35,218 nucleotides of DNA from a virus: the IMG/VR virus record IMGVR_UViG_3300047284_000481, positions 1 through 35,218 of that record; one strand, written 5' to 3'. The translations under genes and the position numbers were made by a program. Positions 1 to 4,844 of the stretch are shown in pieces. Position 1 is the stretch's first letter. Each line of letters opens with the position of its first letter. The notes below the pieces were generated by a model. The model was not told the DNA's origin, did no database searches, and worked only from the letters and a program-made list of their open reading frames with translations.

Positions 1-21
1 ATAATGACTCTGTTCGGGGTC

Positions 22-30
22 AGATAAATA
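22..30 (+). promoter_or_regulatory. T4-late-type promoter box upstream of the nuclease gene
   Basis: The sequence GATAAATA matches the T4-late -10 octamer (TATAAATA) at 7 of 8 positions and lies about 25 bases before the first gene. Bases 1-27 could also be the last codons of a gene cut by the window edge (frame 1 ends at TAA 25-27), but that is too short to judge. Confidence 0.4.
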
Positions 31-54
31 TTTCTAGTTATTATAGAATATATA

Positions 55-402
55 ATGAAACCTCAAAGTGCTAAAGCAAAAGGAAGAAATTTACAGAAGT
101 GGGTTAGAGACCAGCTAATAGAACAATTAGAAATACATCCTGAAGATATTGAATCTCGTTCTATGGGTGCTGGTGGTGAAGATTTAATTATGGCTAGAGC
201 AGCTAGAAGTAAGTTTCCTTTCTCTATAGAATGTAAAAATGTTGAGAAATTAAATGTATGGGAAGCATACGAACAAGCTAAAGCTAATTGTGGTGATTAT
301 GAACCAATCGTTGTTATGAAAAAGAATCATAAGAAACCATTAATAGTAGTAGACGCAGAGTACTTTATTAAACTATTCGGAGAGAAAGATGGCCAGAATT
401 GA
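55..402 (+). CDS. PD-(D/E)XK-type phage endonuclease
   Basis: A 115-residue protein with the layout of a small PD-(D/E)XK nuclease. Asp43 sits in a Gly-Glu-Asp-Leu turn, followed 16 residues later by the Glu59-Cys-Lys61 (ExK) strand motif, and a helix with Glu70 and Gln74 follows. Such minimal nucleases in phages act as Holliday-junction or recombination endonucleases on phage DNA; the substrate cannot be told here. Its last 14 bases overlap the next gene, so the two are probably co-transcribed from the late-type box at 22-30. The fold call rests on motif spacing alone. Confidence 0.7.
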   Translation: MKPQSAKAKGRNLQKWVRDQLIEQLEIHPEDIESRSMGAGGEDLIMARAARSKFPFSIECKNVEKLNVWEAYEQAKANCGDYEPIVVMKKNHKKPLIVVDAEYFIKLFGEKDGQN

Positions 403-1111
403 TTTACACAATTTCTTTAAGCATTACGACGAGAATAATCCAAAGCATGTAGAAGCTGTTGGATATCTTGAAGATGCTCTCATTAAAAAAGCACCAGAAG
501 AAATGGATGATGCTTCTGGATGGGTTAAAACTTATAGAACAAAATCACAAAAACAAGCAACAAACATTCTTGAAAACTTTCCATGGTTTCCACAGACAGA
601 TAATTACAGAGATGCAAATAGAACTTGTAACTCTTCTGCATGTGCGATGTGCTTAGAATATTTTAAACGAGGCACACTAAAGGGACCAAAAGGAGACGAT
701 GCATATGTTCAAAAAGTCTTCTCCATCGGAGACACAACAGACCACTTGGTTCAAACTCGTGTTCTTGCGTCTTATGGAATTAAGTCAAGCTTCAGTTATT
801 CCCTTACTTTTGCTGATATTGATAGAGAGCTTACCGCTCGTAGACCTGTTGTTATTGGTATTCTTCATAGGGGCACTTTATCTAGTCCCACGGGAGGACA
901 CATGGTAGTTGTGATTGGTAAAACACCTGCTGGAGATTATATTGTAAATGACCCATATGGTTCACTGAATGATAATTATACTGGCCCAGTAACTAATGGA
1001 AAGGGTGCTGTATATAAACGTTCAGAATTAGCACGTAGATGGTGTCCTAAAGGAAACGATGGTTGGGGTAGAATTTTTAATATGCCAGGATTTGTTGTTG
1101 AAACCCCATAA
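389..1111 (+). CDS. C39-like papain-fold cysteine peptidase
   Basis: A 240-residue protein with a recognisable Peptidase_C39-type triad. The likely nucleophile is Cys80 in the Asn-Arg-Thr-Cys-Asn-Ser segment. His171 follows in a Gly-Gly-His-Met-Val-Val-Val strand, and Asp188 lies in Asn-Asp-Pro-Tyr-Gly. Families with this triad cut peptide bonds or peptide cross-links, often in bacteriocin processing or cell-wall turnover. There is no signal peptide, so it acts in the cytoplasm, in the virion, or after lysis. The start overlaps the upstream nuclease. Next to an RlpA-like gene, a cell-envelope role is plausible but inferred. Confidence 0.7.
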   Translation: MARIDLHNFFKHYDENNPKHVEAVGYLEDALIKKAPEEMDDASGWVKTYRTKSQKQATNILENFPWFPQTDNYRDANRTCNSSACAMCLEYFKRGTLKGPKGDDAYVQKVFSIGDTTDHLVQTRVLASYGIKSSFSYSLTFADIDRELTARRPVVIGILHRGTLSSPTGGHMVVVIGKTPAGDYIVNDPYGSLNDNYTGPVTNGKGAVYKRSELARRWCPKGNDGWGRIFNMPGFVVETP

Positions 1112-1115
1112 GTTT

Positions 1116-1123
1116 TATAAATA
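1116..1123 (+). promoter_or_regulatory. T4-late promoter box (exact TATAAATA)
   Basis: An exact TATAAATA octamer five bases after the C39-like gene stop, at the head of the tRNA array. It would give late transcription of the structured spacer and tRNA-Tyr. Confidence 0.5.
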
Positions 1124-1134
1124 TCCCAAGTACC

Positions 1135-1163
1135 TTGACAACCAAATAAGAGTGTGTTAAGCT
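1135..1163 (+). promoter_or_regulatory. Putative early promoter (TTGACA, 17 nt, TAAGCT)
   Basis: A perfect -35 box (1135-1140) is followed at 17 nt by a weak -10 box, TAAGCT (1158-1163). It would start transcription at about 1170, exactly where the cloverleaf-like RNA at 1170-1277 begins. Confidence 0.4.
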
Positions 1164-1169
1164 TGTCTT

Positions 1170-1277
1170 AAGTCTGAAGCCAGTAAACCTGTTGACACCA
1201 TCCGTCACCAGTCCTGCTGGAAATATGTTACTCGTTATGCAGATAGCATAGAAGGAGGCATTACTAGCTTCAGGCTT
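1170..1277 (+). ncRNA. Cloverleaf-like structured RNA before tRNA-Tyr
   Basis: An 11-bp closing helix pairs 1170-1180 with 1267-1277 (one G-U). Inside lie three hairpins in a row: TGAC/GTCA with a 7-nt loop (1193-1207), CCAG/CTGG with a 5-nt loop (1208-1220), and TATGC/GCATA with a 5-nt loop (1236-1250). The result resembles a tRNA-like four-way junction but lacks a T-loop and a valid anticodon arm. There is no ORF. It ends three bases before tRNA-Tyr. The function is unknown. Confidence 0.45.
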
Positions 1278-1280
1278 ATC

Positions 1281-1371
1281 GGGAAGGTGGCTACTGTTGG
1301 CAATATGTGTGGCTGCGGTCTGTAAAACCGTTACATAAGAACCATCGGGGGTTCAATTCCCTCCCTTCTCA
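1281..1371 (+). tRNA. tRNA-Tyr(GTA)
   Basis: Acceptor stem GGGAAGG/CCTTCTC, anticodon stem GCGGT/ACCGT with loop CTGTAAA (anticodon GTA at 1322-1324), and a T arm with loop TTCAATT. Discriminator A1371; CCA is not encoded. The D arm is unusually long (27 nt between acceptor and anticodon stems), and the variable region lacks the strong extra helix normal for tRNA-Tyr. Confidence 0.85.
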
Positions 1372-1372
1372 T

Positions 1373-1414
1373 TGGTAACACCAATTTTTATTATAAGCGA
1401 TTGAGTTGTTACCA
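1373..1414 (+). other. Trailer inverted repeat after tRNA-Tyr
   Basis: TGGTAAC (1373-1379) pairs perfectly with GTTACCA (1408-1414), starting two bases after the tRNA 3' end. The 28-nt interior is AT-rich. Bases 1415-1492 then hold a CCTCT/AGAGG hairpin and no other recognisable element before the next gene. Confidence 0.5.
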
Positions 1415-1492
1415 TTTTGTGCCCAGGAGATTGCCTCTTGAAAGAGAGGTATACCCCTTTCTCTATTGGGATGTAGAGTTCTATTAATTTAA

Positions 1493-1855
1493 ATGCGTTT
1501 TATTTCAACACTTCTTATTGCTTCAACACTTCTTGGATTTACGCCCCAAAAAGCTGAAGCAGCCAGCGGATGCTCACTGGCTTCACATTATGGTGTAGGT
1601 GATGGGTATCACGGTCAAACCACCGCTAACGGTGAAAGATACAATGCATATGGTAAATCTGTAGCACATAAATGGCTTCCATTTGGTACTAGATTACGAG
1701 TGACTAATCAACGAAATGGTAAGTCAGTTATTGTGCGAGTGAATGATAGAGGTCCATATGTCGGAGGACGAGACCTTGACCTGTCCTACGGGGCATTCTC
1801 TACTATTGCACACCCAGGACAGGGAGTGGCTAGTATCTGTTACTCACGAGTTTAA
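1493..1855 (+). CDS. RlpA-like exported double-psi beta-barrel protein
   Basis: A 120-residue protein with a signal peptide (residues 1-23, cleaved after Ala-Glu-Ala) and an RlpA-type double-psi beta-barrel. The family signatures are present: the Thr-Thr-Ala-Asn-Gly-Glu-Arg turn, Ala-His-Lys-Trp-Leu-Pro-Phe-Gly-Thr, the Asn-Asp-Arg-Gly-Pro-Tyr motif with the catalytic-type Asp, and Asp-Leu-Asp-Leu-Ser. Bacterial RlpA is a periplasmic lytic transglycosylase that cleaves peptidoglycan lacking stem peptides. Here the barrel stands alone, without a SPOR domain. A role in loosening the host wall at lysis, or in modifying it during infection, is inferred. Confidence 0.85.
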   Translation: MRFISTLLIASTLLGFTPQKAEAASGCSLASHYGVGDGYHGQTTANGERYNAYGKSVAHKWLPFGTRLRVTNQRNGKSVIVRVNDRGPYVGGRDLDLSYGAFSTIAHPGQGVASICYSRV

Positions 1856-1856
1856 C

Positions 1857-1887
1857 AGATAAATAATGGGGAGATTTGATTCTCCCC
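1857..1887 (+). promoter_or_regulatory. Late-type box plus GGGGAGA hairpin between genes
   Basis: GATAAATA (about 1857-1864) is followed by a 7-bp hairpin, GGGGAGA/TCTCCCC with a 6-nt loop (1868-1887). The T-run after the stem is short, so it may be a weak terminator or an mRNA-end stabiliser for the RlpA-like gene and a leader hairpin for the next gene. Confidence 0.45.
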
Positions 1888-1893
1888 TTCCTC

Positions 1894-2292
1894 ATGAATA
1901 AGAAGCAGGTAATAAATTTTGCAATCATTGGGGTAATACTTACATCATCAGTAGGAGTACTTACAAAATGTACAGGGATTGATGAGATACATTGGTATGA
2001 CCTGATTGACGAAATTCAAAGAAAGTATTTTCCAAATAGTCAATTAAACGACTATATAATAAAGGAACCAACACTTCTTGACCGTCGTGTTAAGAGAGAT
2101 GTTGATAAAGCAATTTCAGATTATGAACGCTTGACAGGAGACGATGGAACTGTTAAAATACCATCACCACGACGCTCAGAGAAACCAGTAGACACCTCCG
2201 TGTGCTATACTGATGAGTGTCAAGCACTTGGAGGAGAAATCCGACTCTGTGCTCCATGGGCTCCAGACTGCCCCTTGACAAACCAAGAATAG
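1894..2292 (+). CDS. Unknown single-pass membrane or exported protein
   Basis: A protein of about 132 residues, starting at the ATG at 1894. An in-frame TTG at 1876 lies inside the hairpin and is less likely. A basic Asn-Lys-Lys is followed by a hydrophobic segment (about residues 6-26) ending near Cys26. The rest is polar, with a Cys pair in Val-Cys-Tyr-Thr-Asp-Glu-Cys and two more Cys near the end (Leu-Cys-Ala-Pro-Trp-Ala-Pro-Asp-Cys). The paired cysteines suggest a disulfide-stabilised periplasmic domain. No family is recognised. Confidence 0.7.
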   Translation: MNKKQVINFAIIGVILTSSVGVLTKCTGIDEIHWYDLIDEIQRKYFPNSQLNDYIIKEPTLLDRRVKRDVDKAISDYERLTGDDGTVKIPSPRRSEKPVDTSVCYTDECQALGGEIRLCAPWAPDCPLTNQE

Positions 2293-2303
2293 TCTGATAT
2301 ACT
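2275..2303 (+). promoter_or_regulatory. Early promoter of the split tRNA-Arg gene
   Basis: TTGACA (2275-2280), a 17-nt spacer and TATACT (2298-2303): a consensus sigma70-type promoter overlapping the end of the preceding gene. The expected start, near 2310, is just before the tRNA at 2316. Confidence 0.7.
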
Positions 2304-2315
2304 ACACACATAATT

Positions 2316-2433
2316 GACTCAGTAGCTCAGTTGGATAGAGCATCTGCCTTCCGCCTTCCAGGTGGTTTAATAAGGTTCAAGTCCTTATAAGGTGATAAGC
2401 AGTTGGTCGGGGGTTCAAGTCCCTCCTGAGTCG
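2316..2433 (+). tRNA. Interrupted tRNA-Arg(TCT) with a 44-nt tRNA-like insert
   Basis: Acceptor GACTCAG/CTGAGTC, D arm GCTC/GAGC with a GG-containing loop, T arm with loop TTCAAGT, and discriminator G2433 form a normal frame. The anticodon stem is CTGC/GCAG. The loop is CTTC at the 5' side and TAA at the 3' side, split by about 44 nt (near 2352-2395). Removing these 44 bases leaves loop CTTCTAA, that is tRNA-Arg(TCT). The insert itself holds a 4-bp stem with a 7-nt CTTCCAG loop (2351-2365) and a 6-bp stem with TTCAAGT loop (2370-2388), resembling anticodon and T arms. The exact boundaries, and hence the anticodon, are uncertain. It may be a pseudogene or need splicing. Confidence 0.6.
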
Positions 2434-2462
2434 TGACAACTGAATATTTAAGGTATGAAACA

Positions 2463-2714
2463 ATGTACAAAATTAGATGCAAAGATTGCAACACTGAATT
2501 GCAAGTAACACAGCCAAACCGTGGTCAATCATGTAAGTGCCCCAATAGAGCCTACATACGACTTGACAATAATGGATTACCTGTTATGATTGCTGAAGAC
2601 ATGAGCAGAATTGAAATGGTCAGTGGATTTACAAAACCAAAAGAAAAGCAAAAGATTATGGAACCAGTGGCTCCTAAAAGACGAATAAGAAGACTAGATT
2701 ACGAAGTTCGATAA
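2463..2714 (+). CDS. Small Cys-rich protein, possible zinc ribbon
   Basis: About 83 residues from the ATG at 2463, which has an AAGG at suitable spacing; an in-frame GTG at 2433 would overlap the tRNA. Cys-Lys-Asp-Cys near the N-terminus and a Ser-Cys-Lys-Cys-Pro knuckle about 20 residues later form a possible four-Cys zinc ribbon. The tail is basic and Pro-rich. It lies between tRNA-Arg and tRNA-Ile. No precise function is recognised. Confidence 0.7.
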   Translation: MYKIRCKDCNTELQVTQPNRGQSCKCPNRAYIRLDNNGLPVMIAEDMSRIEMVSGFTKPKEKQKIMEPVAPKRRIRRLDYEVR

Positions 2715-2723
2715 TTTAGTCTT

Positions 2724-2795
2724 GGGAGTATAGCTTAATGGTTAGAGCGGGCTCCTTATAAGGGCTTAGTCTGGGTTCAACTCCCAGTATTCCCA
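2724..2795 (+). tRNA. tRNA-Ile(TAT)
   Basis: Acceptor GGGAGTA/TATTCCC, D stem GCTT/GAGC, anticodon stem GGCTC/GGGCT with loop CTTATAA (anticodon TAT at 2757-2759, codon AUA), T arm CTGGG/CCCAG with loop TTCAACT. Discriminator A; no encoded CCA. Confidence 0.85.
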
Positions 2796-2817
2796 TTGGA
2801 AATCGACGGGTTTCCAA
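2796..2817 (+). other. Trailer hairpin after tRNA-Ile
   Basis: TTGGAAA (2796-2802) and TTTCCAA (2811-2817) form a perfect 7-bp stem with an 8-nt loop, starting at the first base after the tRNA. Confidence 0.6.
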
Positions 2818-3126
2818 AGAGTGTGACAGAAAAATCTTTGTGGTTACTCACGGGATAATGTAATAGATTAGGGGTGGTGCCCGCTGTATCGTTGAGAAAT
2901 CAAAGGTATAGAACTTCTCACCAAGAAGAATCTAAGTTCTGGAATACGGTTGTCAGTGTAACCTTCCAGTTGTGGGTATGACAGAATCCCACCACTCACC
3001 CAAAACATTCATCATCAGAGTTTGCCAGTGTGTAGATGATGTCTCAGCAATAACTGGAATTGGGAAGAATAATGAAGCCGCTTGATTTTAAATCAAGATT
3101 AAACATGCATCTTATTCTTCCATCAA
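2818..3126 (+). ncRNA. 309-bp gene-free spacer with many stems
   Basis: No ORF of note and no complete tRNA. Mutually exclusive stems occur between 2890 and 2940: TGAGAA/TTCTCA, CTTCT/AGAAG and AGAACTT/AAGTTCT. Next come CTGGAA-GGTT/AACC-TTCCAG (about 2939-2970), GTGGG/CCCAC (about 2973-2993), and the perfect 7-bp CATCATC/GATGATG (3010-3016 with 3035-3041). Last is a 10-bp stem GGAAGAATAA/TTATTCTTCC (3063-3072 with 3112-3121) enclosing a CTTGA/TCAAG hairpin with loop TTTTAAA. The stretch is probably transcribed as part of the tRNA precursor. Its role is unknown. Confidence 0.4.
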
Positions 3127-3202
3127 GGTCTCATCGTCTAACTGGTTAGGACGTTACCCTTTCAAGGTAAAAATCCGAGTTCAATCCTCGGTGAGACTAC
3201 CA
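3127..3202 (+). tRNA. tRNA-Glu(TTC) with encoded CCA
   Basis: Acceptor GGTCTCA/TGAGACT, anticodon stem TTACC/GGTAA with loop CTTTCAA (TTC), T arm CCGAG/CTCGG with loop TTCAATC. Discriminator A3199 is followed by a genomic CCA (3200-3202), and the next tRNA starts at 3203 with no spacer. It is the only tRNA here with an encoded CCA. Confidence 0.92.
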
Positions 3203-3277
3203 CGGGGTGTAGCTCAGCTTGGATAGAGCACTGCTTTTGGGAAGCAGGGGCCGTAGGTTCAAATCCTATCACCCCGA
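3203..3277 (+). tRNA. tRNA-Pro(TGG)
   Basis: Acceptor CGGGGTG/CACCCCG, anticodon stem CTGCT/AGCAG with loop TTTGGGA (TGG), T arm GTAGG/CCTAT with loop TTCAAAT, discriminator A. It abuts tRNA-Glu directly, suggesting a dimeric precursor. Confidence 0.92.
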
Positions 3278-3308
3278 TTACCGTTACCAGAACTTTTTCT
3301 GACGGTAA
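3278..3308 (+). other. Trailer hairpin after tRNA-Pro
   Basis: TTACCGT (3278-3284) pairs with ACGGTAA (3302-3308), starting at the base after the tRNA. An inner CAGAA/TTCTG stem with a 4-nt loop extends the structure. Confidence 0.6.
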
Positions 3309-3313
3309 ACCAA

Positions 3314-3348
3314 AAAGTTATATGTAGGCAGATGTTTGCTATAACTTT
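3314..3348 (+). other. 9-bp inverted repeat between tRNA-Pro and tRNA-Ala
   Basis: AAAGTTATA (3314-3322) pairs perfectly with TATAACTTT (3340-3348) around a 17-nt loop. A further GGTTAGGT/ACCTAATCC stem with one bulge lies at about 3384-3411, just before tRNA-Ala. Confidence 0.5.
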
Positions 3349-3415
3349 CGTCGTTGAACTGCAAAGTCAGCATACGGATAGAGGTTAGGTCCCTGGTCTC
3401 ACACCTAATCCATCT

Positions 3416-3488
3416 GGGGAATTAACTCAGTTGGTAGAGTGATAGCTTTGCAAGCTATAAGTCAGGGGTTCAAGTCCCCTATTCTCCA
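3416..3488 (+). tRNA. tRNA-Ala(TGC)
   Basis: Acceptor GGGGAAT/ATTCTCC, anticodon stem ATAGC/GCTAT with loop TTTGCAA (TGC), T loop TTCAAGT, discriminator A; no CCA encoded. Confidence 0.93.
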
Positions 3489-3508
3489 TTCCCACTATAT
3501 TATTTTTT

Positions 3509-3778
3509 ATGGGAGACTCAGTTAAGTATCAAATTGAAAAAGCTGAACATGCACTTCGTTCTGCACTAGAACTGGGTGCAATGCATGAAGACCCATATAC
3601 TCTTCATTCTATTTCGGAAGCTTTACAGAAACTTGGTTACATTATTATCATGAACAAAGTTTCCACTCCAAAGGAAGATTTCAACGTAGAAGGTGGAATT
3701 CCTTTTGCAACGAATTATGATGATGTAATTACTTTCAATCAAATTAATCCAAAACCAGAGATTAATTTCACTACCTAA
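3509..3778 (+). CDS. Unknown small protein
   Basis: 89 residues, mostly helical in the first half (Glu/Ala/Leu-rich, about residues 5-50), with no cysteines and no known motif. No Shine-Dalgarno sequence precedes the ATG. Instead TCCCA just after tRNA-Ala can pair with TGGGA at the start codon, so translation may depend on tRNA processing. It lies between tRNA-Ala and tRNA-Gly in the array. No function is assigned. Confidence 0.7.
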   Translation: MGDSVKYQIEKAEHALRSALELGAMHEDPYTLHSISEALQKLGYIIIMNKVSTPKEDFNVEGGIPFATNYDDVITFNQINPKPEINFTT

Positions 3779-3789
3779 ATAAAATCAAC

Positions 3790-3827
3790 ACCCCTCAAGC
3801 CTATTAACAATGCTCAAACAGAGGGGT
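3790..3827 (+). other. 7-bp inverted repeat before tRNA-Gly
   Basis: ACCCCTC (3790-3796) pairs perfectly with GAGGGGT (3821-3827) around 24 nt, four bases before tRNA-Gly. Confidence 0.5.
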
Positions 3828-3831
3828 CACT

Positions 3832-3903
3832 GCGGGGTTAGTTCAGCGGTAGAACGCTATCCTTCCAAGTTAGATGTCGTCGGTTCGATTCCGATACCCC
3901 GCT
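3832..3903 (+). tRNA. tRNA-Gly(TCC)
   Basis: Acceptor GCGGGGT/ACCCCGC, D stem GTTC/GAAC, anticodon loop CTTCCAA (TCC), T arm TCGG/CCGA with loop TTCGATT, discriminator T; no CCA encoded. One T-T mismatch in the anticodon stem. Confidence 0.9.
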
Positions 3904-3921
3904 TTTATCCTTGAGGATAAA
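3904..3921 (+). other. Trailer hairpin after tRNA-Gly, overlapping a late-type box
   Basis: TTTATCC (3904-3910) and GGATAAA (3915-3921) form a 7-bp stem with loop TTGA, starting at the first base after the tRNA. The 3' arm plus the next bases make GATAAATA, a late-promoter-like box before the next ATG. Confidence 0.6.
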
Positions 3922-3925
3922 TACA

Positions 3926-4096
3926 ATGTCACTTATTTCACAAAGAGACAGAGAAGTTGCTATTAGAGCACTTGAAATGTATGCTTCTGAAGCAGAAACG
4001 TCTGAGTATTATCTCGGCACACCACGTCATTCTTCATTTGAAATCAACGCACTTCTCAACTGGTTAAGACTCGAATACTTCAAGCATGAAAATTAA
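3926..4096 (+). CDS. Unknown 56-residue protein
   Basis: The start is taken at the ATG at 3926; a TTG at 3911 lies in the trailer hairpin. It is a helical, charged protein (Ser-Gln-Arg-Asp-Arg-Glu near the N-terminus, Asn-Trp-Leu-Arg-Leu-Glu near the C-terminus) without Cys or a membrane segment. Its stop overlaps the start of the next small gene by 11 bases, so the pair is probably translationally coupled. No family is recognised. Confidence 0.65.
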   Translation: MSLISQRDREVAIRALEMYASEAETSEYYLGTPRHSSFEINALLNWLRLEYFKHEN

Positions 4097-4250
4097 TCTT
4101 TGGTATTGTAAAGAAATGAATCAATGGCGATGGACTCTCACAGATGACCATCGCCCTATTATTAAAATGGAGTCGGGTCAACAACCAGATTTAAGAATTG
4201 CAATGAATGATATTGCAAACACAGTGGAGTATCTTTTAGAACAACACTGA
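4086..4250 (+). CDS. Unknown 54-residue protein
   Basis: A short gene (ATG 4086, TGA 4248-4250) overlapping the previous stop. It encodes a Trp-rich N-terminal part (Trp6, Trp14, Trp16) and a helical tail (Ile-Ala-Asn-Thr-Val-Glu-Tyr-Leu-Leu-Glu). It fills the gap to tRNA-Asn completely, and the overlap supports it as real. Function unknown. Confidence 0.6.
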   Translation: MKINLWYCKEMNQWRWTLTDDHRPIIKMESGQQPDLRIAMNDIANTVEYLLEQH

Positions 4251-4256
4251 CTTTAT

Positions 4257-4330
4257 TCCCCTGTAGCTCAATTAGGCAGAGCACGGTGCTGTTAACACTG
4301 GGGTTACAAGTTCGATTCTTGTCGGGGGAG
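4257..4330 (+). tRNA. tRNA-Asn(GTT)
   Basis: Acceptor TCCCCTG/CGGGGGA, D stem GCTC/GAGC, anticodon stem CGGTG/CACTG with loop CTGTTAA (GTT), T arm ACAAG/CTTGT with loop TTCGATT, discriminator G; no CCA encoded. Confidence 0.92.
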
Positions 4331-4372
4331 TTGCTACTTGCGCTGGAAAGATAAACCAGAATGCCGTAGCAA
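4331..4372 (+). other. Trailer hairpin after tRNA-Asn
   Basis: TTGCTAC (4331-4337) pairs perfectly with GTAGCAA (4366-4372), starting at the first base after the tRNA. An inner CTGG/CCAG stem is present. Confidence 0.6.
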
Positions 4373-4375
4373 ACT

Positions 4376-4454
4376 GTAGGAACCAAAACCTCTTCCTGGT
4401 CACTGGCTAGGTAATGTAAAGAGGGAGGCGCAAGGTAATGTCCTCCCCTCCTAC
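4376..4454 (+). ncRNA. Multi-stem spacer RNA after tRNA-Asn
   Basis: A closing helix GTAGGA/TCCTAC (4376-4381 with 4449-4454) encloses CCTCTT/AAGAGG (4389-4394 with 4419-4424) and GGGAGG/CCTCCC (4423-4428 with 4442-4447). The last two share two bases, so they stack closely or compete. No ORF. Function unknown. Confidence 0.45.
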
Positions 4455-4484
4455 CACTAAATACATGTATCGGTAGATACAGAC

Positions 4485-4748
4485 ATGAAATACAGAATCT
4501 CTTCAAAATATTGTTATTATAATAGTGAAATTGTAGAAATGTATTTCATCAATAATGTTCCGTTTACTTTTGATGAACTTCCTGCATTAAAGCTAGAAGA
4601 CCCATATGTTCAAGTAGAGGCAGCAAGCAATCAAGATTATACTTCAGAAGATTTGTATAGAACTTCTTTTTATCTTATTGATGAAGAATGTCATCCTTGT
4701 TTGTTTCCTGTGGATTTAGAAAATCCAGAAGATATGCCAAATGATTAG
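4485..4748 (+). CDS. Unknown acidic protein
   Basis: 87 residues, Tyr/Phe-rich N-terminal half and an acidic C-terminus (Asp-Leu-Glu-Asn-Pro-Glu-Asp-Met). Two Cys flank a His-Pro (Glu-Glu-Cys-His-Pro-Cys). No membrane segment. It lies between the structured spacer and tRNA-Thr and ends two bases before that tRNA. No function recognised. Confidence 0.7.
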   Translation: MKYRISSKYCYYNSEIVEMYFINNVPFTFDELPALKLEDPYVQVEAASNQDYTSEDLYRTSFYLIDEECHPCLFPVDLENPEDMPND

Positions 4749-4749
4749 T

Positions 4750-4823
4750 GCCTCTGTAGCTCAGTTGGATAGAGCAGGGCTTTTGTAAAGCTCAGGTCGC
4801 ATGTTCAAGTCATGTCAGGGGCT
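4750..4823 (+). tRNA. tRNA-Thr(TGT)
   Basis: Acceptor GCCTCTG/CAGGGGC, anticodon stem GGGCT/AGCTC with loop TTTGTAA (TGT), T arm GCATG/CATGT with loop TTCAAGT, discriminator T; no CCA encoded. A 6-bp AGTTAA/TTAACT trailer hairpin (4825-4840) follows. Confidence 0.93.
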
Positions 4824-4844
4824 TAGTTAACCTTTTAACTTATT

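Noticed and set aside
3063-3122. Ochre-suppressor tRNA (anticodon UUA)
   Set aside because: No D or T arm and a 10-bp terminal stem; reported only as a structured hairpin.
1170-4454. Known riboswitches, such as the glutamine riboswitch, or self-cleaving ribozymes in the spacers
   Set aside because: I looked for the glnA/Downstream-peptide and hammerhead core sequences and did not see them.
4162-4506. Minus-strand open frame across tRNA-Asn and its spacer
   Set aside because: It crosses a clear plus-strand tRNA and structured spacer and has no recognisable protein features.
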